Assembly (NCBI RefSeq): GCF_008831285.2
Contig: NC_045140.1
Location: forward strand, 24,880,131 to 24,944,130
Length of the DNA: 64,000 nucleotides
Reading direction: 5' to 3'
Origin: Nymphaea colorata
Lineage: Eukaryota; Streptophyta; Magnoliopsida; Nymphaeales; Nymphaeaceae
Of this stretch, positions 38,401 through 50,487 are shown one piece after another. A model generated the notes under the pieces. That model saw nothing but the letters and a program-made list of their open reading frames with translations, did no database searches and was not told where the DNA came from. The first letter of the stretch is position 1, and the number at the start of each line of letters is the position of its first letter. A program made the position numbers and the translations under genes.

Positions 38401-39700
38401 GGTCAAAAGAGAGAGATTGAGAGAGAGAACCCTGACTTCAAGGTTCATGGTTCATGCCATCACATAGAGCAAGCGGTTGACCCAGACGGCTATCCTCTTT
38501 TCACCTATCCACTGCCTCAAACAAGAGAGAGGTGGGCGGCATTGGATTGGGGCGAGCTATAGATTGAGACAGCTCCCTTTTTTGCCTTCTGTCGGGATAG
38601 TAACTAGAAAAAAAAAAAAAAAAAAAAACTAACAGCCTTCAAGGTATCCGATCATGTGAACAATTGTTTAATAGAATGTATATTTGTATGTATACATGTA
38701 TGTATGAATAAATTTTTAACAAAATATTAGGAGAAGATAATGTGAAGAGCCCATAATTGTAAACTTAATTAGTTAGGATCATTGAGGAACGTCTTAGCAA
38801 ATGAGGAGGTAGAATAAGACCAAACTTCTTTGCGCCGAGGATCAACATTTCTAGCTCTTTAAAATAGGTGTATCTCACCTTTAGGTTAGGCGACAAAAAT
38901 AAAACCAAGCCTTCATTTCAAGTAAAGAAGGAATGCGTATTGAAGGTGTTAGTAGTGTTGAAAACAGCCAAAATGCAGTTAAAAGCAGTTGGGATTTCAC
39001 TAAAAATATTATTTTTGGCGGGGAGGATTTCAAATTCATATGTTTGAACGTTGTTCTTCTTCAAAATTAAGTTGTATACGCTTAGTTTAATATCTATAGA
39101 TGCGCTTGGTAATACAATCATGCGTATGTCGGATTTTTCACCCTCGATGCTCATTCATGTTTTGTCTTATACACTTAATGATGAAGGCGTGGAAGAATGT
39201 GACAAAATTTATTGAGAAGGTTGATCTGGAATGCACTCGTCCTCTACTTCCCCCTCCTTCCACCCCATTCCCCCAATCTGACCTTAAATCCATGGCTTTT
39301 AACATGTAGCATGGATTTCAAATTTATGTTATTGAGATAAGCACACCTTTTTATGCCGCCTCTGATCTCAAACACAACACACAACCTAAGTGGCAAAAAC
39401 TCATATATGAGGTCTTGGAGAGGGGTTTGAAATCCAAGCATGTTGGAAGGGGGTGTGAAATCCTCAGCGATCTCACATATCTTAATCGCTTATTTACATA
39501 AAGATAACAACACTTAAAAACTAATCTTAATGAACATCTTAGTTCCTACAACTTGTTAATGATTTTTTATCCGCAAAAGGAAAACCGTTCTCAATGTGAA
39601 AATTTTGGCCCCGTTGAAAACTCGCAGAGGGGCATAACTCAAACGGATGGACTTGGAGTGCATTAGAAGCACGTCTCCCATTTAAAACCTATGGCAGACT
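38401..39700. other. Intergenic, no supported gene
   Basis: It contains a 20-A run near 38609-38628 and short AT-rich frames. Nothing recognisable. Confidence 0.5.
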
Positions 39701-39706
39701 ATGCTC

Positions 39707-39958
39707 CTATATCATAAGTGAAGTAGGTCCTACATGCAAGTTAATGTATGCAGAAATCGCACCATTTAGTACCGACACAACTTTAAACCTTGAAAACAAG
39801 GAGATGAAAGGGAGCTCAGTTCTCTCCAATGGTAGAATAACCTTCTTGCTACGCTTCCCAACATTGGGTGCTGTTTGATGGATCGGTGCCGAGTCAACAA
39901 AACCTAGAACCGGATTCAGATATGGATAACCACTAGCTAAGTTTAGATCCAGATCCAT
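39707..39958 (-). other. Possible first exon of a broken or unrecognised gene, with LDLNL motif
   Basis: An ATG at 39958 opens a frame of 83 codons starting MDLDLNLASGYPYLNPV, with GKRSKKVILPLERTELPF further in. The N-terminal LDLNL fits the LxLxL form of the EAR repression motif and the Lys/Arg patch could be a nuclear signal. A donor-like AAG/gtttaa follows FSR, so the conserved part could be just the first 60 residues. I recognise no family and find no downstream exon. A TATA box sits at a sensible distance upstream. It may be a gene head left by a truncation, or chance. Confidence 0.25.
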
Positions 39959-40151
39959 AACGTCGGACCCGGTCGCAGATTTAGCCGGTCCGGTCCGGAA
40001 ACCGATGAGAGGGACCGATGGTGGAAAGCACCAAGAAGAGGCACATCAATCCTGCCACACTGGACTCTCCAAATCAATGATGGATACGCTGCTCTTCACA
40101 GACACAATAAAAAGCGTAGGCATATGGCTGAATAACAACAGAGGAGTTGGC

Positions 40152-40180
40152 ATTTATAAGGGGACAAAACGGGTCCCACT
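40152..40180 (-). promoter_or_regulatory. TATA box and GGGACCC motif upstream of the 39958 frame
   Basis: On the minus strand agtgggacccg (40180-40170) is followed by TATAAAT (40158-40152). This would place transcription start near 40125 and leave a leader of about 170 bases before the ATG at 39958. No competing ATG-rich sequence was noticed, but this was not mapped exhaustively. Confidence 0.4.
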
Positions 40181-43100
40181 ATAATTGGAGTTGGAAGAAA
40201 AAGAAAGCTCATTATTACGTCCTAGTTTGGAGTTGGATCCTTATCAGAAAAAGGAGAAAAATTTAAAGAACCGTGAACAAAAATAAACATTTTAAAAAAT
40301 AAAAGAAAGAAAAAAGAGATGAGAGAATAATGAAAGAGAGAAAGACTGCGACCAACTTTTTTTAAAAAAAACCCTAAACATGGCAAAAAAAATCATTACG
40401 GAATAATGCTTTTAGGGTTTGGACCATGTAAGAAAACATTCCGCATCACAGCCACTGAACAGTGCTTTATTTTTTTTTATCTTTTTTTATGCATTTGGGG
40501 CACTAAAATATGTATTCTCAGCTTTTAAATCCTCTTGAAAAACAAGATCATTAGGGACAAAAATTTAGTTGGTGTTCAACAACTTTAGCAAGAAACTTCC
40601 TTCTAACCGACTGAATGAATCGCATGATCACGATTGTTATCTCATAAGTTTTGTATCTTTCTGAAACTTTTTCTTGGGAGTAGAAATAGTTCAGTAGATC
40701 AACAGTTTACAAAGGAAAGGAAGGACAGTTGGTGGCCTGATTTGGTTGAATTTTAATGCAAACAAACGATGCGCAGAAGTCTGAAATCAAGCAGTCATCC
40801 AGTATCTAAGCCCCTAAACTGGACTTTTTTTATAGACTTAGACTGTATGCCGCACTCCAACTACTCTAGAAATGCGTCAATAGGTGGCCTGTAAAGGGAT
40901 TGCAAAGAAGAAAAGTAGATTTCTTTATTGCCTGTTGATGAAACTATGCAAACTGTTTACTGTTACTGGGAGTTTTCTTGGTCATGACCAGTGACCACCT
41001 TCCCTTTGTCATATGTTCATTTTCCAAATTCCCCTGCTGTTCGCAGTCTGAGGATTTAGATCATATTCTGATGCTATATTTAGCAAATCAAACTTTTTGA
41101 CCTGTACTTATCACATGATGAATATCTTCCTCTCTTTTTTCCCTTTTTCTTTAATGAAGTGGTAACGAAGAACCGCGTAGTTTGAACCTTTATGGGCTCT
41201 GCCCTGTCAAGAGTAAACTAGGCATTTCACTTGTGTATCTTGTTAGCACAGTAATACCCATATATTTGAGACGAGTTAATGGTATTCCCATATTAACGAT
41301 TATACATTTTAACCTCTCTTTTGGTTCTTGTGTAGTGGAATCTAATGTAGCCAGCAAGTATTTTACTAGCTTTCACAAATCTGTGATTGCTTCATTTTCT
41401 CAAGATGTGCACTCTTATCTAATTGTGCATTGTGGTGATCTCTAACAAGTATCAAGCATGGCCATGTCCAAGAGCAGGGATTTCAATGGATTAAATTTAT
41501 GTAATCACTGGTTACCTCCATTTGAATATGACAAAATGGAGTTTTGGTAACAACATAAGAACCGATTTGTGACCTAATTCAAATCAATTGTGTGTCATTG
41601 AATCTGAATCTAAATCATGACCCAAAAGAGTTCATCGGCCAAATCGGGTTCGCAAAGGCCTCGATTGGATTCGAACCCAGTTGGTCCATGTCCCCATCCA
41701 AGAGGCAGCTCACAATTGTCACATCCATGTCCTGTTTGTCATGAAGGGACATGGCTGCCAACTTGGATTGCAACAGACACACCTTGGATGACCCACAAAA
41801 GAGGTGGGCATTTCTCTTGCTTTCTTCATCTGGTTGTCTGTGTGCCTTCTGAAAGGAATATGGGCAAGCTTTTAGGTTAAGGGGGGCTTCATTTAAGTTT
41901 CTATGATCACAATATTCAGATTGTACAATATTGGCATTTTTCTTGCTTCTTTGGACAGCCAATGAGAGTCCAGCTTGTACTTTGCATATGTGGACAACAT
42001 AAATGCTAGCTAAACAGTTTTGAAAGGTACTGTACCATATATTTGAATCTCCAAGGACCATGATGACTATCCAGTCCATGAGATCAGTTCATTTGATTGT
42101 CTAGATGAAGTTGCTTGGCATGATTCCAGGACTTAATTAACAGTGAAGCTGCAAAGAAAAGACTCAGTTTATCTTACTTGATTACTATCAGGTTCATGTA
42201 AACAGAATGGATAATGAGACCAAGTGTCGGATTTGTGTCAGCTCTATGACTATGCAGGTGTGGAATGGACAGGGCAGGTCTTGAGCCCATGCTCAATTGC
42301 TGGGTTTCAGCAGTGCAAGAGTTTGAGGCTTAGGCAGCCTTGCCCAACAAAACCAAGAAAGGAAATGTTGTCACCTTAAGTTCCTCTACATAAGAGTGAA
42401 GAGAGAAACTGGTTTAAACTACTTAAGTTCCTCTAAGGACAAGAAAAGCCCAATTTGTACAAAAAGGTATCACCAAAAAAAGATCGAAGCGGGATTATTA
42501 TATCATTTACAAAATGGAGTTTTCCTTAGTCTTGAATTGAGCAGCTGTGGTTACTTACAATTTATCCAAGGAAAAAACCTTAAGGATGCGTTTGAAGCCC
42601 AAGCATCTTTAATCTTAAACCTGTGAATTCGATGTGGCAAGGGCTATTTCCAAAACAATACCCATCTTTAGTGGAGCTCAAAATTGGAGTTCAATTTGAT
42701 TCACCTTTATTATAGTGCTTTAAAACAAAGAATTAAAGTAGGATATCACTTGGTTAGCGTCAAGACTTAATGAGTTCATTGCAGACTTGATCAAGGATCA
42801 AGATTCAAAGACACAGATTGGTGTTCCTTAAAATGGATAAAAAATTAACCAAATCCATTGATCAATCGAATGACTTTACCTTGCTAGCAAATTGATGCAT
42901 GATTTTGGTTTGTATTTACGTCCAACAACTATAGTCAGCTAATTGTATGCCTTAAAATCTGCTTTAGATGCCTTGTGAAGTATATCTTTTCCAAAACAAT
43001 TGAGAGAAATAAATACGCATGACCCCACATTCCTGGATTTACTTTCAGCTAGGTCAAAAATATTGTCCTTTCGATAGACAAGTTTTCTCGAAAGATATAT

Positions 43101-44195
43101 ATATATATATATGTCATTGATGTAGATGTGGGGTTTTCTAGTAGGTGAGTTGGGTTTTAGCCGGATTCATGTCAAGTTATACCAGAAGAGACGCTTTGAG
43201 CACTGAACTCTTTGTTTTCCTTCTTGCAAGCCTCAAGTCCAACCTTAAAACCAAGTTACAGCATCGTTCTTGGTTGTGTCAAGGAATAAGTCGGTGTTGT
43301 GGGTCAGAGTGGTTTCTCCCCAAGCACTTAGGCAAAATAAACTTTCTTACACCGTAAAACCCTAAGGCTAATATTTAACTTACGTACACAAAATAGACTC
43401 TCTAGACAGCGCAAAACCCTAATATCTCCTAACTGACGCAAAATAGTGACACCTACAAAGTTCGAACTTTGACTGCTCCATACGGAATACGAACCAAATT
43501 GTCTCTTGATGTTTTGAACCCAGTCAATAGACGACTCAAAGGACTTACTACCACTTCGGGTGGTGAAGAACAGTGGCAGAGCCAAAAAATTGTCTGAGAC
43601 ACTCAGGCCATGTATAACTCTACCTCTGGCGAAGAAACGACATAACCGTAGATCAGCCAATTAGCCCTGGAGTAACTTTTATAGAATAACTTTTATACGT
43701 TGAGCAATTGCCCTACCACTCTGCACCGTCGGAACACTAAGACCTAGCTTTGGTCACCGATCGGCCGGTGGGCCGCGTCCCCCTCTATCTCAAACTCCCT
43801 CTGGTTAACATAGATGAGGAAAAGGACAATGGCAACGCGGTGTATTAAATATCAATGATGATGACTGTGACAATGTTGGATCATCGCTATCATTTTTTCT
43901 ATTATATATGATATTGGCTGCATCCTGGTTGTGGTTTCTTTAGATTATAATAACGTTTATAATAACTCATAAGATGACGTCGTTCGCACACGAGAAAGAT
44001 CACGATCGTGATATTCTCATTTATTGTTCTTTTATTGATGAACGAGAAAAAATGTCCCAAGTATGAACAAGGATTTTGAAGTATCGACAACCCTCAATTG
44101 TTATTATTAGCATTAACCATTTAGAGAATGGCATTTATTATTAGACAAGATGACATTTTATATCCATGAAGATTTTGAAAATAGGCAACACATGT

Positions 44196-44211
44196 ACACA
44201 CACACACACAC

Positions 44212-44243
<32 letters not shown>
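44196..44243. repeat. Compound (CA)n(TA)n microsatellite
   Basis: A run of CA units passes into about fifteen TA units. It lies immediately before the tRNA-like fragment at 44.25 kb. Confidence 0.85.
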
Positions 44244-44244
<1 letters not shown>

Positions 44245-44245
<1 letters not shown>

Positions 44246-44365
44246 GGTATCCAATTGGTCAAGTGGTTTACAAGGATTGATGGCTTGCCAACCTGCAGCT
44301 AGAGGAAGCACTTGGACACATATAGCCCACAGGAAGGCTGCAGACTGAGTTCGGTCCTCTAATCC
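44245..44365 (+). mobile_element. tRNA-like SINE candidate
   Basis: TGGTCAAGTGG at 44256-44266 fits the pol III A-box consensus and GTTCGGTCCT at 44349-44358 is close to the B box. The spacing of about 85 bases is long for a tRNA gene and no cloverleaf can be drawn, so this is not a functional tRNA. A tRNA-derived SINE relic is the best reading. Confidence 0.3.
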
Positions 44366-46224
44366 TTGGTGCCACTTGCCATTCGTTTAATTTCTTAATA
44401 GATCTTTTTATTATCTTGCTTTCAAAATAATTGTTGGTATTCAAGGTTCATAAGAAAAGACAAGTTTTCCCTTTCCAAAATCCTATTTAGAATAGAAAAA
44501 ATAAAAGATAGGGATGGTTTTAGCTCTTTATCTGGTCATGAGCTACACCTCAAGAGCTTCATATCTTCTCCATCTAGATATGGGCGCACATGTACGCGAG
44601 AGAGAGAGAGAGAGAGAGGGAGAGAAAAGAAAAAAACAGAGAAGCTTTTTCCTTTCCAATTTTTAAACAAAGTTTGTACTTAACTCAAGTTTATTTGTAT
44701 GGATGTGCCCTGAACTTGAGGAACAATAATTGTGGAAAAGTAATTTCTGAAATGAAAAAGAAAAGGTAGAGGGGAACTTGAGAGCCATTGCTTTAGAAAT
44801 CTATTTTCTTTCTCCATTATGGGCCAGCAATGCAGGTTCAATGTCATCAAGATGCAGGTCACTGTAATTAATGTAATATCACCTAAATTTTCCCATCTGC
44901 CTTTACGATGTATTAATTTTTTCACTTATTTGTGAACATCTTTTTGACAATTTAAGCCGAATAGAGTGAATTCCTATCTGCCCAAAAGAAATAAACTGAC
45001 AATCTTGAGAAAAAAAAAAGGAAGGCTGATGGCTTGTCCATCAAAGGAAAAGCAAGCATTTAAAATTGTCAGGTTGACTGCAGGCACTCCAGTGTGTTCA
45101 CAGACAAGAAATAAAGGACATAAAACATGCTGGAGAAGAAGAGCTTAGCTCCCTAGATCACATAGATCATCACCTGCCCCATAAAGCCTAAACTATAATT
45201 CAGCAAAACATGTAGCTTTCCATTATTGAGCTTACACCATGTCAGCCCATGTGAAAGGTCTGAGTCCTTCACAATATTGCTCATCGATAAGTACCTTCAG
45301 TACTACTTCTCCATTATTTCCTTTGTTTGCTGGTTCTTTCTCTAAAGGGCCCCGATTCAGATCATGTGACTTCAGATCCGAACCGAGTCAGATAAAACCT
45401 TAACAGTCTAGCTAGCTCCTAGAAGCCCTCACATGGAGATGAATAACTTCACTGTGTCACATTAGTGAAGTTCATGCAACCGGATAAGCATTGTTATTAA
45501 GTATATGTATATATAGATAAACAATCAATATGTTCAGTTGGATGTCAGTTGGTAGGGTTTATGTTGGGAAATGCAGTGTTAATGACCTATTGTTATAATT
45601 CAAGCACAGCATGAAAGCGTATGTTTCCACAGCATGCAAGTTGACTCGCTGAGCTTGTAAGTTGCGGACAAGCCAACAACTACAAACCAAACAGTTCTTT
45701 TTTTGTCTCATCAGGAGATGCTATCCCATGCTTTTTATACTCCGTCCCTTTCATCCTCAGCACCATGCATTAAGTGGCACATACTGACAACTATCATATA
45801 TTTTAATGCAATTATTTGTTTTATATATATATATATATAAATGTATATGTATGTATATTTATTTATTTATGTTTTATATTTAGATTTGTATAAAAGAAAG
45901 AGACGGAGAGAGAGAAAGAGAGGCTTCCTCTGATGCATGCATGGAATAAGCTGATGCACCTAGTTTTTGGAGCAGAATGTGGGCATCGTTTGGGGTGATG
46001 ACACGTTGGACAGGGTTATCTACTGAAGCTTGCCAACATGACTTCTAGTGTTTGGTTGGGAATGAATTGCAGTCGCGAAACATTGTTCCAGGAAATAACG
46101 TGGGCATTTTCTGTTTTCTCACAAAAAGGTTGAGAGAATGTTGGCGAAGAATTATTTATAGAATGCATAAAAAGCATGAAATCATTGAAAATAAGGAGGA
46201 AAATGTGGATTCAGTATTGTGGTG

Positions 46225-46405
46225 AACATGAAAACTTTCTTACATAGTGTAAACTATAAATGGTGTTTTTGGTGTGAATCTATTTCAAGATTTGTAGTAG
46301 ATTCATGAAACACTTGTATAAGTGTCTTATGAATCTACCATTTCTTTCTAAGGTAGATTTATGAAACAATAATAATATGTAACTATTATCAAACAACCCC
46401 TAAAG
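46225..46405. mobile_element. Foldback/MITE-like element, TAGATTCATGAA inverted repeat
   Basis: The internal gtagattcatgaaacactt and the nearby aagtgtcttatgaatctac form an imperfect 21-bp stem. The right edge, read on the minus strand, is tttaggggttgtttgataat followed by agttacata. It matches the edge of the element at 62996 (tttaggggatgttcggcagt) and resembles the foldback at 52422. The left edge is not resolved. Confidence 0.4.
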
Positions 46406-48011
46406 TATCTAACCCGACTTGAAGAGATCTGGTGATAAATTCCTGAAAGACAATCCCACGAAAAAATTCGAATTCTCGTTTTAAAGGGCAACCAAAAAAC
46501 AGGTAAAGAACATATATACATACATATATGCACTGTTTCAATTTTTTTGAAAAAGTTACGTGGTAGAGGTGCTTTCCAACTCCAAGACGTCCCCTAAAAC
46601 TAGACGTTTCTTAGCAGCCTCTAGTGGAACAACAGCACCAGCAAGTTGAAAGAAAGTGGGAAAAAAGAAAACTCAAGCAGAGAAAACCCAACAATATCCA
46701 TGTCTTCCCTTACAATAAATTTGTTAAATTGCACTCTTCTGCTTTTTTAGTTTTCTTTTTTTTTTCTCTTCTTTCTCTTTTCAATCTGTGCCCACTTTAA
46801 GTCATTCGACTCCAATCTGTCTGCAGTTTCAGACATGCAACTTTATTTGAAAGGATCTCCTATTACGTCTCTTGCAAAAATTCGGATGTGACTCCCTGCC
46901 ATTACGCGTAGATCATCTAGACGACTCCTTAAATAACTGAAAATCTAATCAAAATCGATTTCCTTCGAGCCTGTAGAACAGATTTTTACAATTTTTTAAA
47001 AAAATAGAAATATTTTAGAAAGAACCAACGATGGCATGCGGCAATCTTGAATCAACCACCATCGAATCGGACAACATATGCATTATTTGCTGCTGGTTTT
47101 GCTAAACATGAAGCCCAAATAAGAAACCTGACGCTCACGGGACTTGGACTCGTAACGTCCTGTCGACCTCAGATTCCAAAAATATGAGACGAGGAGGACG
47201 CTCTGAGCAGCAGCGCAGTGCGCGTTTCGTTTCCTGTTTCTTTAAGCGCGTTCTGATCAGAGGGGAGCGCAGAGCATTAAGGGGAGAGAAGGGAATGTTT
47301 AGCTTATTCTGCAGATGCATGGAAGCGTCGTCTTTTTAATGCTCTCAGGGGAGAGACGCCTGTCTCCGCTCGACCACACAATCAAATCTAAAGCAAATCC
47401 AACACTCACTGTTGGCGATTGCTCCAGGACAAAGGCATCCACCCGATTATCAACAGAACTGACGTTGACAACACCACCCACCACACTTGCTCCTCATATT
47501 TATAATTTCTTCAATTCCACATTCAATGAAAATAAATTCCAAGACATTCTGCTCCCCTCTGCCCCTACTAAAACTTAATCAATGACCGCCATAAAAGCAA
47601 ATCTGTTAGCTCACCTGCAATTCTTTACTCCCCCTGAACTTTTCTTTCCTTTTCTTCTTTCTCCAAGCAGATTCAGAAGGACATAATATCCATGAAGGAT
47701 ACGTCCCGATCATCATAGATTTCTTTTGGCCTTTTTTTTGTCTTCTGTTTTTTATCGTTTTAATAATGATGTTCGTAATAGCGAAGTTAACCAGAATGAA
47801 TTAAAACAGAGGGTGTTGGTTGGGAGAGGGGCAGGAGAGGAGAGGGTTGCATGTTTTTGGTGAAACAGCTATGGGGGCTCGTGGGTCGCTTTCGACATCT
47901 GCCACCCTCCTCCTGGTTCCGTCGCTTTCACCAACAAGGGCAACTGGCTCTTTCCCTCCATGAAAAAACTCAGGGTTTTGTTCTCTTTATATCCAGAAAA
48001 AGCTAAAAAAA

Positions 48012-48036
48012 AGAAGAAGAAGAAGAAGAAGAAGAA
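48012..48036. repeat. (GAA)n microsatellite
   Basis: About seven to eight GAA units inside a purine-rich tract. Confidence 0.85.
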
Positions 48037-48411
48037 AAAAAAGCTCCTCCCTCTCTGTCTATCTCTCGTTATTTTTTTCTTTTCGAAATTTAATGCTTTT
48101 TTGACCATAATGAAAACGACGCGTCAGAAGGAAAAATTAATATCTTGTCCTTTACTTTTTAACCACATCTGGTTGCTTGCCATGGCTGATAAGAGCCCAC
48201 CCTGTAGGGTTCCCTGCCCTTTTGCGTGCTTTGAAGATGTAGGTCTGTAGGGCAGTGGTTTTTTCTTTTCTTTTTCATTATTTAAAAAAATAAATAAATT
48301 TCGCTCATTTATTTATTATTTTATTTATAGTTTAAAAGATAAAAAAAAAAAAAGTTGTAGGAGAGTTACCTCGGTCAATTTTAGTGGCCTGGCGGAAGAG
48401 CAGAGATTCCA

Positions 48412-48570
48412 GTGGGACCCGTCATCAGAAACGGGTCCCACCGGAGCTGTGGGGGGTGTTTGATCATTGAGATGGGACCCACCCGGTTCGGCAGCTTTTG
48501 ATTGGCTCTCCCGCCTTTATGGTGGTGGTCAAGCAACTGGATCCTTCGGGCCAGCTGGTGGGACCCGCGT
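48412..48570. promoter_or_regulatory. Cluster of TGGGACCC motifs, two in an 11-bp inverted repeat
   Basis: gtgggacccgt (48412-48422) and its exact reverse complement acgggtcccac (48431-48441) flank an 8-base loop. Further TGGGACCC copies lie near 48474 and 48561. GTGGGACC/GGTCCCAC is similar to class II TCP factor sites. No gene start is evident beside it, so the role is unknown. Confidence 0.3.
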
Positions 48571-50487
48571 TTCGTGTGGACTCGTACTGTATCTTGGGAC
48601 GATCGAATCTAAATCCAAAATCCTGCAATGAGATCCGAACCTCGAACCGCGCCCCGATCGGATGTGAATGCGATCGAGCGTAGGCCGAGTTTGGACAACT
48701 GACTGCCTTCGTACCTGATCGGACGGAAACCGGCAAAGGACCGCCTCGGTTCCTTTTTTTTTTTTTTTTCTTTTTTTTGGTGTATCGGACGCTTCATCCG
48801 ATCTTAGATTCGGACGCAAACCGATTCGGAAAACGCGACCAGTAGTTCTAGGATTGTTTCCTCTCTTATTGCAATTATCTGAATAGATATATATATATAC
48901 ACATACTGGCCCAAGCCGAGAGACTTAGTTGCTGGTTCACCACGTAAAACACCATGGCTACTCACCCACCGCTAGGGTAAGCAGGAGCAAGAGACTGACA
49001 CCAATGGAAGTTGAATCAGCGACTGGCCACCTATCAGCTGCTAGCCCACTCAAGGCGCGTTAAGTTCCCTCAGGGCTACAATTTTGCTATGGTTTCGTAT
49101 TGAAATTTAAAGAAAACTTCAAGGGCTTAGACTTATATGCTTGTGTTTCATATTACCATTGTCTCAGTTCATAGCTTTTTCTTTACGGTACAGAACAAAC
49201 TGGGCTAAGATCAGGTTGGGATCCATCATACCATATACTTCTGCTAGTTTCTAGTTCGACCATTACAAAGCCAGGATCCGCAGATAGAAAACACATACTT
49301 ACATGTAAAGTAGGTCAGGTGCTTGGTTGAATATGGAACTTGGACTCACTTTCGATCAGAAAAGCTGCATACCAAATTCAAATTCGACTACTATTGGGAG
49401 CTACCCTGTCTCCAATGCCAACCTGTTGACATCCTTGGTTATAAAATGGCGGAACATCAGGAAGCGCCAGCACAATTGGATGCGTCCAGAAATGGTATTT
49501 GGAGATTAAACGCGCTCCAAGTAGAAGCAGGACAAGACAGGACTGCGGACTGATCCCTCCTTCCTCGTCTATTACTACCATCAAATGTAATGCCCTTGCC
49601 ATATTAATGTCGACACATGGAAAGTCTATCTCACCCAAGTCCATATGATCTTCATTTATTGATCAAGGCCATGTGGATATGAATATCTTGAACACCTGTT
49701 AGTATAACTTTTATGAACCGTTCTCACTTCAGATGATAAATTCTTTTCGCTTTTGCATTTTTGAGGCAAAGTAAGCGAGTGAAGTAGAGTTTGTGTTTAA
49801 ACTGAACTCCCAAAACTGGTATCTTGCATTATAAGTTTTCCGTTGGTGTTCCTCTTTGCGAATAACGCGTGTTTTTTGTTTAGTTGAGGACTTCCACTAC
49901 CTCTCCCATTCACCCTATCTATACCAATTTTAGCTGTTGTAGAGCAAAGGATCGTAAAGCTAACTAACGAACCAACAAACATTGGTGCAACCCTTCTGCA
50001 ATCAATGACACAGTTGCTACTGTGGTCTAGTTGATATCAAAGCTAATGATATAATATGATTGATTCTCTCTGAGATCTTAATGATGCAAGTTATTTAAAC
50101 CAAAACTAACCATGCAACGTGAGGAGCGACACAATCCAAAACGCAAGCCTTAGCTCAAAGGGTTGCAGTTCTAGTGGGTTACACTTTGGCAGTCACAAAC
50201 CTCGTATGCTTTTGATGGAGCAAACAGGTTCGTTCATACTGAAGCGAGCGAGCTTCTTTCCCTCGAGCACAGGAGTTAAAGAAGAGCAAGAACAAACATA
50301 ATTAGCAGCAGCAAGAGGATGGGATCAGAAACAGGAATTTACATCAATAGTACAATGTTCAAGTGCCAAAAAATTCGAGTAAACCTCAACATGACGAGAC
50401 TGCCAGCCTCCCATATTTTACAGCCGTAACATATGCAGATATTATCTGCACAAATACAAGAGTCGCCTATTCATAAAAGATGGAAGT

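Larger units (their letters stand above)
40181..50487. other. Long intergenic region
   Basis: About 10 kb with no supported gene. It holds compound microsatellites, a SINE-like fragment at 44.25 kb, a foldback element near 46.3 kb and a cluster of GGGACCC motifs near 48.4-48.6 kb. The longest frame (154 codons, minus, 42079-41615) has no recognisable domain. Confidence 0.5.

Noticed and set aside
41660..41690. GGTTCGAATCC (minus strand), a perfect tRNA B box
   Set aside because: No A box at tRNA spacing and no acceptor stem can be drawn; an isolated match.
41615..42079. 154-codon minus-strand frame starting with ATG
   Set aside because: No recognisable domain, no family resemblance, irregular composition and no promoter-like sequence; length is reachable by chance in 64 kb.
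43328..43660. 110-codon minus-strand frame, with TATAAAAG upstream, considered as a retroelement LTR or gag piece
   Set aside because: No primer-binding site, no paired LTR and no conserved gag motif could be found.
43690..43735. Minus-strand agagtggtagggcaattgct, resembling a tRNA D arm
   Set aside because: No B box or cloverleaf follows at the expected distance.
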